64,000 nucleotides of DNA, from positions 3,262,501-3,326,500 of the forward strand of contig NZ_CP009122.1 of the NCBI RefSeq assembly GCF_000803645.1. Direction: 5' to 3'. Within the stretch, counting starts at the first letter, position 1. Each line of letters starts with the position of its first letter. The DNA comes from Sphingopyxis fribergensis. Its GTDB lineage: Bacteria; Pseudomonadota; Alphaproteobacteria; Sphingomonadales; Sphingomonadaceae. Both the position numbers and the translations under genes were made by a program. Under the pieces are notes generated by a model. It searched no databases, was not told where the DNA came from, and saw only the letters and a list, made by a program, of their open reading frames with translations. This document shows positions 1 to 8,787 of this stretch, in pieces.

Positions 1-937
1 GGCTTGCGCCCGATCTTGTCGCTGAGCCAGCCGAAGAGGATGAAGAAGGGCGTGCCGAGTGCGAGCGCGATGGCGATCAATATATTCGCCGTTGCGCCAT
101 CGACTTTCAGCGTCTTTTCAAGGAAGAAGAGCGCGTAGAATTGGCCCGAATACCAGACGACCGCCTGCCCCGCGACCGCCCCGAACAGGGCGACAATCAC
201 CCATTTGAGGTTTTCCCAGCGCCCGAACGCTTCGGTGAGCGGTGCCTTCGAGGTCGTGCCCTCCTCCTTCATCTGCTTGAAGACCGGGCTTTCCTCAAGC
301 TGCAGGCGGATCCACAGCGAGACGCCGAGCAGGATTACCGAGATCAGGAAGGGAATGCGCCAGCCCCAATCGGCGAACGCCGCCTCGCCCATCGCCGAAC
401 GAATGACGATGACGACGCGAGCGCCGCGAACAGGCCGAGCGTCGCGGTGGTCTGAATGAAGCTGGTGAAGAGGCCGCGTTTGCCGTCGGGCGCATGTTCG
501 GCCACATAAGTAGCTGCGCCGCCATATTCGCCGCCGAGCGCGAGGCCTTGGAGCAGTCGCAGGACAACGAGCAGGATCGGCGCCGCGACGCCGATCGACG
601 CATAGCTGGGCAGGATGCCGACGAGGAACGTCGACGCCCCCATCAGCCCCATGGTGACGAGGAAGGTATTCTTGCGACCAACAAGGTCGCCGATACGGCC
701 GAAGAAGAGCGCACCGAACGGCCGCACGGCAAAGCCTGCGGCAAAAGCGGCAAGCGCGAAGATAAAGCCGGTGGTTTCGTTGACGCCCGAAAAGAATTGC
801 GCCGAGATGATCGTTGCGAGCAAGCCGTAGAGGTAGAAATCATACCATTCGAAGACCGTGCCGAGCGACGAGGCGAGGATCACCTTACGTTCGCTCTGCC
901 GGGTGTCGATGGGTGCTACCGCTGCTTCGTTCGTCAT
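1..937 (-). pseudogene. MFS transporter (MHS-type), frameshifted, partial
   Basis: Proton-driven inner-membrane transporter of the metabolite:H+ symporter branch of the MFS; substrate unknown. The N-terminal part reads TNEAAVAP...GTVFEWYDFYLYG and contains the loop GRIGDLVGRKNTF, both typical of the family. Near 414-420 the frame breaks: the first frame continues into unrelated residues, while the +1 frame resumes with VVIVIRSAMGEAAFADWGW and then reads cleanly as MHS transporter to base 1 (ESPVFKQMKEEG, GWLSDKIGRK). One base is missing relative to an intact gene. It could be a real inactivating mutation or an assembly error. The 3' end is outside the window. The ATG at 937 is chosen because TNEAAVAP precedes the conserved part; an upstream ATG at 955 is also in frame. 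Confidence 0.85.
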
Positions 938-956
938 CCGCTGCCCCATTTTCAAG

Positions 957-1086
957 CCCCTCCCCTTCAGGGGAGGGGTTGGGGTGGGGTCCCGAACCCT
1001 TGCGCAAGGCCGATAGGCCCCACCCCGCTATGACTAGCGAACAAGTTCGCAAGTCTCGCTGCCCCTCCCCTTAAGAAGAGGAGGGG
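957..1086. repeat. paired G/C-rich palindromic repeat
   Basis: The element CCCCTCCCCTTCAGGGGAGG with a TTGGGGTGGGG tail (957-990) is followed by a second, degenerate inverted copy (1061-1086). It fills the gap between the MFS gene and the convergently placed end of the helicase gene. The architecture (palindrome plus G-rich tail, in pairs) matches the repeats near 55.2, 55.7 and 61.7 kb but with a different palindrome core. Confidence 0.7.
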
Positions 1087-1118
1087 ACAGAGAGGGTCTA
1101 GCGGGTGTCAGCCGCGCG

Positions 1119-2504
1119 TCAACCGACGCGCTTCACCGCGCCCTTGTGCGCGCCGACGCTTTTGTTGCGCGGGCGGAAACGGCGCTTGCGCTGGCCCTCG
1201 GCGCCTTCGCCTGCCGTCCCCTCACGGCGGGGGCCACGCTCGCCTTGCGGCTTGCCGTTACCGCCGCCACGGTGGCGATGCGCGTCCTGACGCTGGCGAT
1301 TGGGGTCGCGGCCCTGGCTGCCGGTGTCGCGCGGCGGCGCCACGGGCTTGGGCAGGTTGCGCACCAACTCGTTGAAATTCTCGGGCAGCGGCATCGGCTC
1401 GGACTTGCTCCGCGTCACGCGCTCGATGTCGCGCATGTACGGCCGCTCGTCGGGGGCGATGAAGCTGATCGCCTTGCCCTCGGCCCCGGCGCGCGCGGTG
1501 CGGCCGATGCGGTGGACATATTGTTCGGGGACGTTCGGGATCTCGAAGTTGATCACATGGCTGACGCCCGACACGTCGATGCCGCGCGCGGCAATGTCGG
1601 TCGCGACGAGCAGCTTGATGTCGCCCGAGCGGAAGGCCTGCAGCGCGTGGGTGCGCTGCGACTGGCTTTTGTTGCCATGGATCGCCATCGCCTTGATGCC
1701 CGCGCCCGCGAGGTGACGCACGACGCGGTCGGCGCCATGCTTGGTGCGGGTGAAGATCAGCGCGCGATCGATATCCTCGCTGGCGACGATCGCGTGGAGC
1801 AGCGCCTGCTTTTCCTTCTGTTCGACGAAGGTCGCATACTGGCTGATCTTTTCAACCGTGGTCGCCGCCGGGGTCACCGACACGGTGACCGGATCCTCGA
1901 GGAACTGTTCGGCGAGGTGCGCGATTTCCTTCGGCATCGTCGCCGAGAAGAATAGGTTCTGGCGACGCGACGGCAGCAGCTTGGCGATGCGGCGGAGCGA
2001 ATGGATGAAGCCCATGTCCATCATCTGGTCGGCTTCGTCGAGGACGAAGATTTCGACATCGTCGAGGCGCAGCGCGCGCTGGTCGATCAGGTCGAGCAGA
2101 CGGCCCGGCGTGGCGACAAGGATATCGACGCCGCCCGACAGGTCGCGGATCTGCTTGTTGATCGGCACGCCGCCAAAGACGGTCGTGACGCTGAGCTTGG
2201 TAAAGCGGCCGTAGTCGCGGCAGCTTTGCGCGATCTGCGCGGCAAGCTCGCGGGTCGGCGCGAGGACGAGCATTCGGCAGCCGCGCGGGGTCGGGCGGTG
2301 CGGATAGGTCAAAAGGTGATGGATCGACGGCAGCGAGAAGCCGGCGGTCTTGCCGGTGCCGGTCTGCGCGATACCGCACAGGTCGCGGCCCTTCATCAGC
2401 GGCGGGATCGCCTGGACCTGGATCGGGGTCGGGACGGTATAATCCTTGGCGGCAAGCGCGCGATTGATGTCGGCGTGCAGGCCAAAGTCGTTAAAAGTCG
2501 TCAT
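1119..2504 (-). CDS. DEAD-box ATP-dependent RNA helicase (RhlE-like)
   Basis: Cytosolic RNA helicase of 461 residues that remodels RNA duplexes, likely in ribosome assembly or cold adaptation. All helicase motifs are visible in order: Q motif TPIQVQAIPP, motif I AQTGTGKT, PTRELAAQI, TPGRL, DEAD in VLDEADQMMDMGF, SAT in FSATMP, TDIAARGIDV and HRIGRTARAG. The last ~70 residues are a basic, glycine-rich, disordered tail (RQRQDAHRHRGGG..., KRRFRPRNK) as in RhlE-type enzymes. The ATG at 2504 is chosen because TTFNDFGL is the usual N-terminus; an open frame extends upstream to 2612 but its extra residues look non-coding. The upstream leader carries two strong hairpins (2538-2588). Confidence 0.95.
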   Translation of the reverse strand: MTTFNDFGLHADINRALAAKDYTVPTPIQVQAIPPLMKGRDLCGIAQTGTGKTAGFSLPSIHHLLTYPHRPTPRGCRMLVLAPTRELAAQIAQSCRDYGRFTKLSVTTVFGGVPINKQIRDLSGGVDILVATPGRLLDLIDQRALRLDDVEIFVLDEADQMMDMGFIHSLRRIAKLLPSRRQNLFFSATMPKEIAHLAEQFLEDPVTVSVTPAATTVEKISQYATFVEQKEKQALLHAIVASEDIDRALIFTRTKHGADRVVRHLAGAGIKAMAIHGNKSQSQRTHALQAFRSGDIKLLVATDIAARGIDVSGVSHVINFEIPNVPEQYVHRIGRTARAGAEGKAISFIAPDERPYMRDIERVTRSKSEPMPLPENFNELVRNLPKPVAPPRDTGSQGRDPNRQRQDAHRHRGGGNGKPQGERGPRREGTAGEGAEGQRKRRFRPRNKSVGAHKGAVKRVG

Positions 2505-2537
2505 AAGATACTCACATAGGGCGACGCGCAGGCGCAT

Positions 2538-2588
2538 CCGTTCGTATCGAACGGACGGCGCACGGGCCGCGGGTTCGAAACGACCCGC
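2538..2588 (-). other. two tandem hairpins in helicase leader; 2505-2856 intergenic
   Basis: Perfect hairpins CCGTTCG-N3-CGAACGG (2538-2554) and GCGGGT-N8-ACCCGC (2569-2588) lie 34-84 bases upstream of the helicase ATG, in its probable 5' leader. They could be RNA structures that regulate the helicase, since DEAD-box genes are often controlled through the leader, but this is inference. The rest of the 352-base gap to glpK holds a single truncated copy of the sphingomonad repeat CTTGAGCTTGTCGAAGGA (about 2767-2784) and no gene that I can support. Confidence 0.4.
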
Positions 2589-2856
2589 GTGAAAGGGTGC
2601 CTCTGGGGACAAAGCGCTGGTCCGGCTCGCCCGCGCCTGAAAATGGGCGGGAAATCACGCTGCCGGTGGTTGCGGCGAGTGATCCCGCCATGCTGCGCTG
2701 GGTGGCCATATGGCATGGGTTGCGCAGTTTTGCAAGATAATTGCGCGCTTACCTATTCCATTCGCCTTGAGCTTGTCGAAGGAGTGTTCTTTCTTCATCA
2801 AGGCGAGAGGGAAATATGGTGCATCGACAAGCCGGATCAAATCCGGGGACGAACGG

Positions 2857-4344
2857 ATGAGGGGAAACGCGTTGGCCGAGAAGATCATCGTCATCGACGA
2901 GGGTACGACGTCAACGCGCACGATGCTTTTCGGCGCCGACGGTATTCCGCTGGGCAGCGCGCAGCGCGAGATCCGGCAACATTATCCCGGCCCCGGCCTG
3001 GTCGAACATGACGCCGCCGAAATCTGGGAGGCCACCCTCGCCTGCACGCGCGAGATGATCACGCAGGCGGGCGGCGCCGACCATGTCGCCGCGATCGGGA
3101 TCACCAACCAGCGGGAAACCGTCGTATTCTGGGACCGCACGACGGGCGAGCCGCTGGCGCCCGCGATCGTTTGGCAGGACCGGCGCTCGGCCGCCGATTG
3201 CGCGGCGCTGAAAGAGGCGGGCCACGAACGCGCGGTGCAGGCGAAAAGCGGGTTGCTGCTCGATCCCTATTTTTCGGGAAGCAAGATCGGCTGGGCGCTC
3301 AAGAACTGGCCACAACTGCACGAAGCCAACGACCGGCTCGCGGTCGGGACGGTAGAATCCTATCTGGTGTTTCGCCTGACCGGCGGTGTGCATGTCAGCG
3401 ACGCGAGCAACGCGTCGCGCACGCAGTTGATGGATATCAACGGCGCTGGCGGCTGGGACGCCGACCTCTGCGCCCTGCTCGGCGTGCCAACGCCTTTGCT
3501 TCCCGAAATCACCGGCTGCACGACACGCGTTGGCACGACCGATCCGGCGCTGTTCGGCGGCGCGATCCCGATTTGCGGCATGGCGGGCGACCAGCAGGCG
3601 GCGACGATCGGCCAGGCGTGCCTGTCGCCGGGACAGACCAAGGCCACCTTCGGAACCGGCGCCTTCATCCTGTCGGCCAGCGGCACGGTGCGGCCGGTAT
3701 CGAACCATCGCCTGCTAGCGACGGTGCTCGTGCAGGAAGGCGACGTTCGTTCCTATGCGCTCGAGGGATCGGTCTTCGTCGCGGGCAGCCTGATCAAATG
3801 GCTGCGCGACGGGCTCGGCCTGCTCGCCAATGCGGGCGAGAGCGAGGGGCTGGCGCGGTCAGTGGCCGACAATGGCGGCGTCTATCTGGTCCCTGCCCTC
3901 ACCGGGCTCGGCGCTCCGCACTGGCGCCCCGATGCGCTCGCCGCGATATCCGGGCTGAGCTTTGCGACGACCAAGGCGCATGTCGCGCGCGCGGCATTGG
4001 AAGCGCAGGCCTATCAGGCGCAGGATTTGAAATCGGCCTTTGCCGCCGACGGGGTCGATTGGGCAGAGCTGCGCATCGACGGCGGCATGGCGGCGAACGA
4101 CTGGATGGTGCAGGATCTGGCCGATGTGCTGAACCTGACGGTAGAGCGCCCCGATTTTGTCGAAAGCACCGCGCTGGGTGCCGCAATGCTCGCCGCGACC
4201 GGCGCCGGGCTCTACCCCGATCTGGCGAGCGCAGCGGCTTCGATGCGCGGCACCGCGACGCGCTTTACGCCCGCGCTGGAGCCTGAGAAACGCAAAACGC
4301 GCCTTGCCGGGTGGCAAAGCGCGCTTGCAAAGGTTTTGGGCTGA
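2857..4344 (+). CDS. glpK: glycerol kinase
   Basis: Phosphorylates glycerol with ATP to glycerol 3-phosphate in the cytosol (FGGY carbohydrate kinase family, 495 residues, normal length). Seen: phosphate-binding IDEGTTSTR near residues 13-21, NQRETVVFWD near 84, IVWQDRRSA near 104, CGMAGDQQAATIGQ near 240, GTGAFIL near 266 and the C-terminal ATP-site motif DGGMAANDWMVQD near 407. The start is uncertain: ATG at 2857 has GGGGA upstream, but a TTG at 2872 has an ideally spaced AGGGGA (2860-2865) and would give AEKIIVIDEG, the usual N-terminus. No glpF or glpD is adjacent; the gene converges on rpmE with a 27-base gap. Confidence 0.97.
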   Translation: MRGNALAEKIIVIDEGTTSTRTMLFGADGIPLGSAQREIRQHYPGPGLVEHDAAEIWEATLACTREMITQAGGADHVAAIGITNQRETVVFWDRTTGEPLAPAIVWQDRRSAADCAALKEAGHERAVQAKSGLLLDPYFSGSKIGWALKNWPQLHEANDRLAVGTVESYLVFRLTGGVHVSDASNASRTQLMDINGAGGWDADLCALLGVPTPLLPEITGCTTRVGTTDPALFGGAIPICGMAGDQQAATIGQACLSPGQTKATFGTGAFILSASGTVRPVSNHRLLATVLVQEGDVRSYALEGSVFVAGSLIKWLRDGLGLLANAGESEGLARSVADNGGVYLVPALTGLGAPHWRPDALAAISGLSFATTKAHVARAALEAQAYQAQDLKSAFAADGVDWAELRIDGGMAANDWMVQDLADVLNLTVERPDFVESTALGAAMLAATGAGLYPDLASAAASMRGTATRFTPALEPEKRKTRLAGWQSALAKVLG

Positions 4345-4371
4345 TCCCCGTTTGCGCGAGGACGCGCGCCA

Positions 4372-4599
4372 TTAGCGCTTGAGGGTGAGACCACCAAAAC
4401 GCTTGTTGAACTTCGCGACCTGGCCCGCGGCGTCGAGCATGCGGCCGCTGCCGCCGGTCCATGCCGGATGCGCGGTGGGGTCGATTTCGAGCGTCATCGT
4501 GTCGCCCTCTTTGCCCCAGGTCGAGCGCGTCTGATATTCGGTGCCATCGGTCATCTTGACCGTGATCATGTGATAGTCGGGGTGAATGTCGTTCTTCAT
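4372..4599 (-). CDS. rpmE: 50S ribosomal protein L31
   Basis: Large-subunit ribosomal protein of 75 residues. The N-terminus [21 protein letters not shown] and the ending [12 protein letters not shown] are diagnostic. The CxxC zinc ligands of C+ type L31 are replaced (MTDG), so this is the zinc-independent C- form. SD-like AGGAGCC precedes the ATG by about 10 bases. It lies downstream of fabZ on the same strand, with a repeat pair between them, so it is probably transcribed separately. Confidence 0.97.
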   Translation of the reverse strand: MKNDIHPDYHMITVKMTDGTEYQTRSTWGKEGDTMTLEIDPTAHPAWTGGSGRMLDAAGQVAKFNKRFGGLTLKR

Positions 4600-4716
4600 G
4601 TCTTGGGCTCCTGTGCCGCTGGTTTCCGACCAGCCGCGTGAGTCTGTGCGTCCGGGGACGCGAAGTTGGCGCCATTAGTGGGCAATGGTGGAAAATGCAA
4701 GACTACACTGAGAACA

Positions 4717-4828
4717 TCGTGCCCCTGCGAAGGCAGGGGTCCATCTCCCAGTTTATCGTTTCTCCAGCGCCATTCGCCGGTGCATCACTACGGCAGGAGC
4801 TGGGCCCCTGCCTTCGCAGGGGCACGGG
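4717..4828. repeat. paired inverted repeat (CCCCTGCGAAGGCAGGGG family)
   Basis: A palindrome CCCCTGCGAAGGCAGGGG followed by TCCATCTCCC (from 4720) is mirrored at 4797-4821 by GGAGCTGGGCCCCTGCCTTCGCAGGGGCA. The two halves would form a long stem in RNA or single-stranded DNA. The same family recurs at 62704-62784. It separates fabZ from rpmE. Confidence 0.85.
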
Positions 4829-4836
4829 GGGCATCT

Positions 4837-5316
4837 TCAGTCGCTCGGCGGATCCGCAATCATTGCCGTGAACTGGCATTCGGTCGCCAGCTGGCCGCCC
4901 AGCATCGCCTTGCCTTCGAACTTGCAGATATTCCGCTTCGCCTGAAGGATGGTGACGTGGAGGTCGAGCAATACGCCGGGTTCGACGGGCTTGCGGAATT
5001 TCACCCCGTCGATGCCCATGAAATAGACGAGCTTGCCCGAACCGCCGAGGCCCAAGGATTCGACCGCCAATATGCCGCCGGCCTGCGCCAGCGCCTCGAC
5101 GATGAGGACGCCGGGCATGATCGGCCGACCGGGGAAATGCCCCTGGAAAAAGGGCTCGTTCATCGTCACCGCCTTGACCGCGTGGATCGAGGTGTCCTTC
5201 ACCATCGAAACCACCCGGTCGACGAGCAGCATCGGATAACGATGCGGCAGCAGCGTCAGGATCCGGCGGATATCCACCGGCCCCATTGCCCCTGTCCCGT
5301 TTTCCCCGTCCGACAT
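4837..5316 (-). CDS. fabZ: 3-hydroxyacyl-[acyl-carrier-protein] dehydratase
   Basis: Hot-dog fold dehydratase of type II fatty acid synthesis in the cytosol, 159 residues. The conserved [13 protein letters not shown] and the catalytic stretch [23 protein letters not shown] (His of GHFPG, Glu of VEALAQ) are intact. It starts 5 bases after ompH stops, so it belongs to the bamA-ompH-fabZ transcript. In most Proteobacteria lpxD separates ompH from fabZ and lpxA follows fabZ; both are absent here. A second ATG ten codons in (GPVDIRRIL) is an alternative start. Confidence 0.97.
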   Translation of the reverse strand: MSDGENGTGAMGPVDIRRILTLLPHRYPMLLVDRVVSMVKDTSIHAVKAVTMNEPFFQGHFPGRPIMPGVLIVEALAQAGGILAVESLGLGGSGKLVYFMGIDGVKFRKPVEPGVLLDLHVTILQAKRNICKFEGKAMLGGQLATECQFTAMIADPPSD

Positions 5317-5321
5317 GCGAC

Positions 5322-6011
5322 TTAGCGGGTCGTCGGTGCGGTGCCGGTCGGTGCCGGGGTCGCCGGACGCGTACCCTGCGCGGCGCGCGCCTGGTCCATC
5401 AACTGCTGGTTGCGCTGCTGGACGAGCTGGCCGGCCTGATAGCCCGCGGGAACTGCGGTCGACACGGTCGGGAGGATGCGGTTGAGTTCGGCAACCACCG
5501 CGTCAGTGATGTCGACATTGTTTTCGCGCGCGATCACGGCTTCGGGGTTGACGAGCAGGTCGACCTTTTTCGCGGTCATCGCGGCCTTGATCGCCTCGTT
5601 CATGCGAACGCTGATCTGGTCCTCGACATAAGCGATGGCGAGGTCGACGGGTGCGCCGATCTGACCGAGTTCGGTCTGCGCGGCCTGACGCTTGTCCTGG
5701 ACGGCCTTGGCAGCTGCCTGCAGCGCCGCCTGGTTCTGCGGGGTCTTTTTCGATTCCTCGTTATATTTGGCGATCAGGACGTTGATTTCAGCCTGCAACG
5801 TCTGGCCGCGCGACTGCTGCTGGTCGATCTGCGCCTTGTAGGTCGTTTCGATCTGGGTCGACGCGGTCTGGAACGCGTTCGATCGGGCGGCGGCGACGCG
5901 GACGTCGGCGACGGCGACCCCCTTGGCCTGCGCGATGGCCGGAGCCGACATGATGGGCGAGACCGACAGCGTGGCAACCGCCAGCGCCGAGGCGACAAGG
6001 ATTTTCTTCAT
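5322..6011 (-). CDS. OmpH/Skp family periplasmic chaperone
   Basis: Periplasmic holdase that accompanies unfolded outer-membrane proteins to the Bam complex. It is 229 residues with a clear signal peptide ([16 protein letters not shown]...APAIAQA, cleavage near residue 29), a Q/A-rich coiled-coil core ([23 protein letters not shown]...) and a proline/threonine-rich tail after residue 205. It is longer than typical Skp (about 160 residues). Its ATG overlaps the bamA stop (TAATG), indicating translational coupling. Confidence 0.9.
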   Translation of the reverse strand: MKKILVASALAVATLSVSPIMSAPAIAQAKGVAVADVRVAAARSNAFQTASTQIETTYKAQIDQQQSRGQTLQAEINVLIAKYNEESKKTPQNQAALQAAAKAVQDKRQAAQTELGQIGAPVDLAIAYVEDQISVRMNEAIKAAMTAKKVDLLVNPEAVIARENNVDITDAVVAELNRILPTVSTAVPAGYQAGQLVQQRNQQLMDQARAAQGTRPATPAPTGTAPTTR

Positions 6012-8716
6012 TAGAATTGGGTTCCTACATTGAATGAGAAGCGTTTGGTATCATCGCCCTCTTCTTTGCGAAGGGCGTAAGCGAAATCGATCCGGAAGGG
6101 ACCGAAAGGAGAGTTCCAGTTCACCCCGGCGCCGATCGACACGCGCGGCATCCAGGTGTCACCAAAGAAGCGTTCCTCGAACGGATCGAGGCGCGAGAAA
6201 TCGGTCGGGCAGGTCGTGTATTGGCCCGTGCCGCTCGGAACGCCGCCCTCCGGCGTCGTAAAGGTTTCCGTTGCGAACTGGGTGACGCCCGTGTTCGCAT
6301 TACGGCAAAGCGACTTGGTGAGGCCGAAACCGGGCGCATTGGGATCGGTTTCCCGGAAATTGGCAAGCGTCGTCAGCTGCGGCCGGCGGACGCTGAACAC
6401 CGATCCCACGTCGACGAAGATCGACGGACGAAGCCCCATTTCCTTCGCACCGGTGCCGAGCGGAATATCGAGCTCGATCCGGCCCTGATAATAAGCGCGG
6501 CCGCCGAGCGCGTCGTCGATCTGGCCGCGATCGCTGTCGCCGTCGGTGACGACAATCGGATTGGCGGGGTCGCTGTTATCGACGCCATAACGAATGACAC
6601 GGGGGCCGACGCCGCGAATGTCGAAGCCGCGCATCTGCGGCTCGCCGAGGAAGAAGCGGTCGGTCAGGCGAACCTTGTCGCTGGTCGGCGTCGGACGGCC
6701 GCCGAACGGATAGATGTAGCCGCCCTCGGCCGAGAGGTTGAGGATGAAACGGCTGCCGAGGTTGAAGTGCTTCGATCCGTTGAGGCGCGTGCGGACATAT
6801 TTGACGCTGCCGCCAAGGCCCGCGAAATCCTGGCTCAATGACAGCGACTGGCCGCGCGTCGGGCGCAGGCGGTTGTCGCGATCGTCATAGGCGAGCGTGT
6901 AGCCGAGCAGCGACGTGGTGCGGTTGCCAAGCGCGTCGCAAAGATAACGGCCGGCGACGAGCGGGTCGCATTCGTCGCCGAAATAATAGATTCCCCTATC
7001 AAGCGTCACATCGTCGAAGTTGATGCTGTATCGCGCGAAGAATGACATGAATTCGGTCAGCGGCACGCCGGCGTTGAGCTGCAAGCCGGTGGTGACCTGC
7101 TGGAACGTCGTCCGGCGGTCGTTATTGATGAAGTTGAACGAGTTCAAATCGCGGCGATAGATGCTGCCGCCCACCGAGATGTTGCGGTCGAACAGATAGG
7201 GTTCGGTGAAGCCGAGTTCGATCGACTTCGAATAGCTCGAATAGTTGACCGACGCCTGGAGTTGCTGACCGAGGCCGCGGAAATTGCGCTGGCGGATCGA
7301 CGCCTGGAGCAGGAAATTCTCGATCGACGAGAAACCGGCTGACAGCGAAAGTTCGCCGGTCGGCTTTTCCTCGACATTGGTTTCGAGGATGATGCGATCG
7401 GGGGCGCTGCCTTCCTTGCGTTCGATTTCCAGATTTTCCTGGAAATAGCCAAGGCTGTTGATACGGTTCTCGGTACGCTTGACGCCGAAGCTGTTGAAGG
7501 CGTCGCCTTCGTTCAGGCGGAACTCGCGGCGCACGACCTTGTCGTGGGTCAGCGTGTTGCCGTTGACGTCGATGCGCTCGACGTAGGTACGCGGGCTTTC
7601 GGCGACATTGAAGGTGATCGCCATCGTCCGCGTTTCGGGGTCGCGGCGAAATTCGGGGTTGATGTCGGCAAAGGCGTAGCCGAACAGGCCCGCGGTTTCG
7701 CTCAGGCTCTCGACCGTGTCCTCGACCTGCTTGGCGTCATACCAGTCGCCGGTCTTCATCGGCAGCAGCTTTTTCAGCATTTCGGGCTGGAAGTCGCGAA
7801 TTTCGCTCTTCACGTCTACGTCGCCGAACTTGTAGCGTTCGCCTTCCTCGACCACATAGGTGATGATGAAGTCCTGCTTGTTGCTCGTCAGCTCCGCCAC
7901 CGCCGAAATCACGCGGAAATCGGCATAACCGTTGGTCAGGTAGAAGAGGCGCAGCTTTTGCTGGTCATAAGCGAGGCGGTCGGGGTCGTAGCTGGTGTTC
8001 GACGACAGGATCGTCATCAGGCTCGCCTGCTTCGTCGCCATCTCGTCCTTGAGATCGCCGTCGCTGAACTTTTCGTTGCCGATGATGTTGATCTGGCGGA
8101 CCTTCGACTTCGGCCCTTCGTTGATTTCGAACACGACGTCGACGCGGTTCTGGTCGAGCGACACCATCTTGGGCTCGACCGTCGCGGCGAAGCGGCCCTG
8201 ACGCTTGTAGAGTTCGATGATGCGCGCAACGTCAGCGCGGACTTTCGAGCGGGTGAATATCTGGCGCGGCGCGAGCTTGATCTCGGGCCGGATCTTGTCT
8301 TCCTTCAGGCGCTTGTTGCCCTCGAGGATCACGCGGTTGATCACCGGATTTTCAGCGACCTGGATCGTCAGCGCACCGGCATTGTCGGTGATCTGGAAAT
8401 CCTTGAAGAGTTCGGTCGCGGCGAGGTCTTTCAGCGCCTGATCGAGCACCGCGCGGTCATATTGCTGACCGACGCGCAGGCGCAGATACGACAGGATCGT
8501 CTGCGCCTCGAGCCGTTGGTTGCCGACAACGGTGATCGACTGGACCGTCGTCGCGGTCGGAGCCGCTTCGGGAGCCGGAGCCGGAACGGTCGGAGCGGGG
8601 ACTGGCGGCGGTGAAGCCTGCTGCGCCGCCACAGGCGTCGCAAGCATCGTGCCGGCCAAAAGAACCACCGACAGCTGCGTCCGGCCCAAGAATTTGTGTG
8701 AAGCCACGCTGTTCAT
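6011..8716 (-). CDS. bamA: outer membrane protein assembly factor BamA
   Basis: Omp85-family insertase of beta-barrel proteins, 901 residues. Signal peptide to about residue 31 (TMLATPVAAQ), a proline-rich linker, then the POTRA repeats (SITVVGNQRLEAQTILSYL, NRVILEGNKRLKEDKI, VRQINIIGNEKFSDGDL and others) and a C-terminal barrel. The protein ends in FNVGTQF, the aromatic C-terminal signature of barrel proteins. The ATG at 8716 is chosen because it directly precedes the signal peptide; an open frame upstream to 8899 overlaps rseP and lacks coding character. Order rseP-bamA-ompH is classical. Confidence 0.97.
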   Translation of the reverse strand: MNSVASHKFLGRTQLSVVLLAGTMLATPVAAQQASPPPVPAPTVPAPAPEAAPTATTVQSITVVGNQRLEAQTILSYLRLRVGQQYDRAVLDQALKDLAATELFKDFQITDNAGALTIQVAENPVINRVILEGNKRLKEDKIRPEIKLAPRQIFTRSKVRADVARIIELYKRQGRFAATVEPKMVSLDQNRVDVVFEINEGPKSKVRQINIIGNEKFSDGDLKDEMATKQASLMTILSSNTSYDPDRLAYDQQKLRLFYLTNGYADFRVISAVAELTSNKQDFIITYVVEEGERYKFGDVDVKSEIRDFQPEMLKKLLPMKTGDWYDAKQVEDTVESLSETAGLFGYAFADINPEFRRDPETRTMAITFNVAESPRTYVERIDVNGNTLTHDKVVRREFRLNEGDAFNSFGVKRTENRINSLGYFQENLEIERKEGSAPDRIILETNVEEKPTGELSLSAGFSSIENFLLQASIRQRNFRGLGQQLQASVNYSSYSKSIELGFTEPYLFDRNISVGGSIYRRDLNSFNFINNDRRTTFQQVTTGLQLNAGVPLTEFMSFFARYSINFDDVTLDRGIYYFGDECDPLVAGRYLCDALGNRTTSLLGYTLAYDDRDNRLRPTRGQSLSLSQDFAGLGGSVKYVRTRLNGSKHFNLGSRFILNLSAEGGYIYPFGGRPTPTSDKVRLTDRFFLGEPQMRGFDIRGVGPRVIRYGVDNSDPANPIVVTDGDSDRGQIDDALGGRAYYQGRIELDIPLGTGAKEMGLRPSIFVDVGSVFSVRRPQLTTLANFRETDPNAPGFGLTKSLCRNANTGVTQFATETFTTPEGGVPSGTGQYTTCPTDFSRLDPFEERFFGDTWMPRVSIGAGVNWNSPFGPFRIDFAYALRKEEGDDTKRFSFNVGTQF

Positions 8717-8787
8717 CCCGAAAAAATAACTAAAAGCGACAAACCCGCCTGACCGCGGGTTCGCGCGCACTCCCTGCCCCAGACTCG

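Noticed and set aside
2569..2588. tRNA T-arm-like GGGTTCGAAAC
   Set aside because: No acceptor stem, anticodon arm or CCA in register; it is one of two simple hairpins in the helicase leader.
2710..2856. N-terminal extension of glycerol kinase from an ATG at 2710
   Set aside because: The extra 49 residues cross a dispersed repeat and have no similarity to GlpK; good SD sequences support 2857 or 2872.
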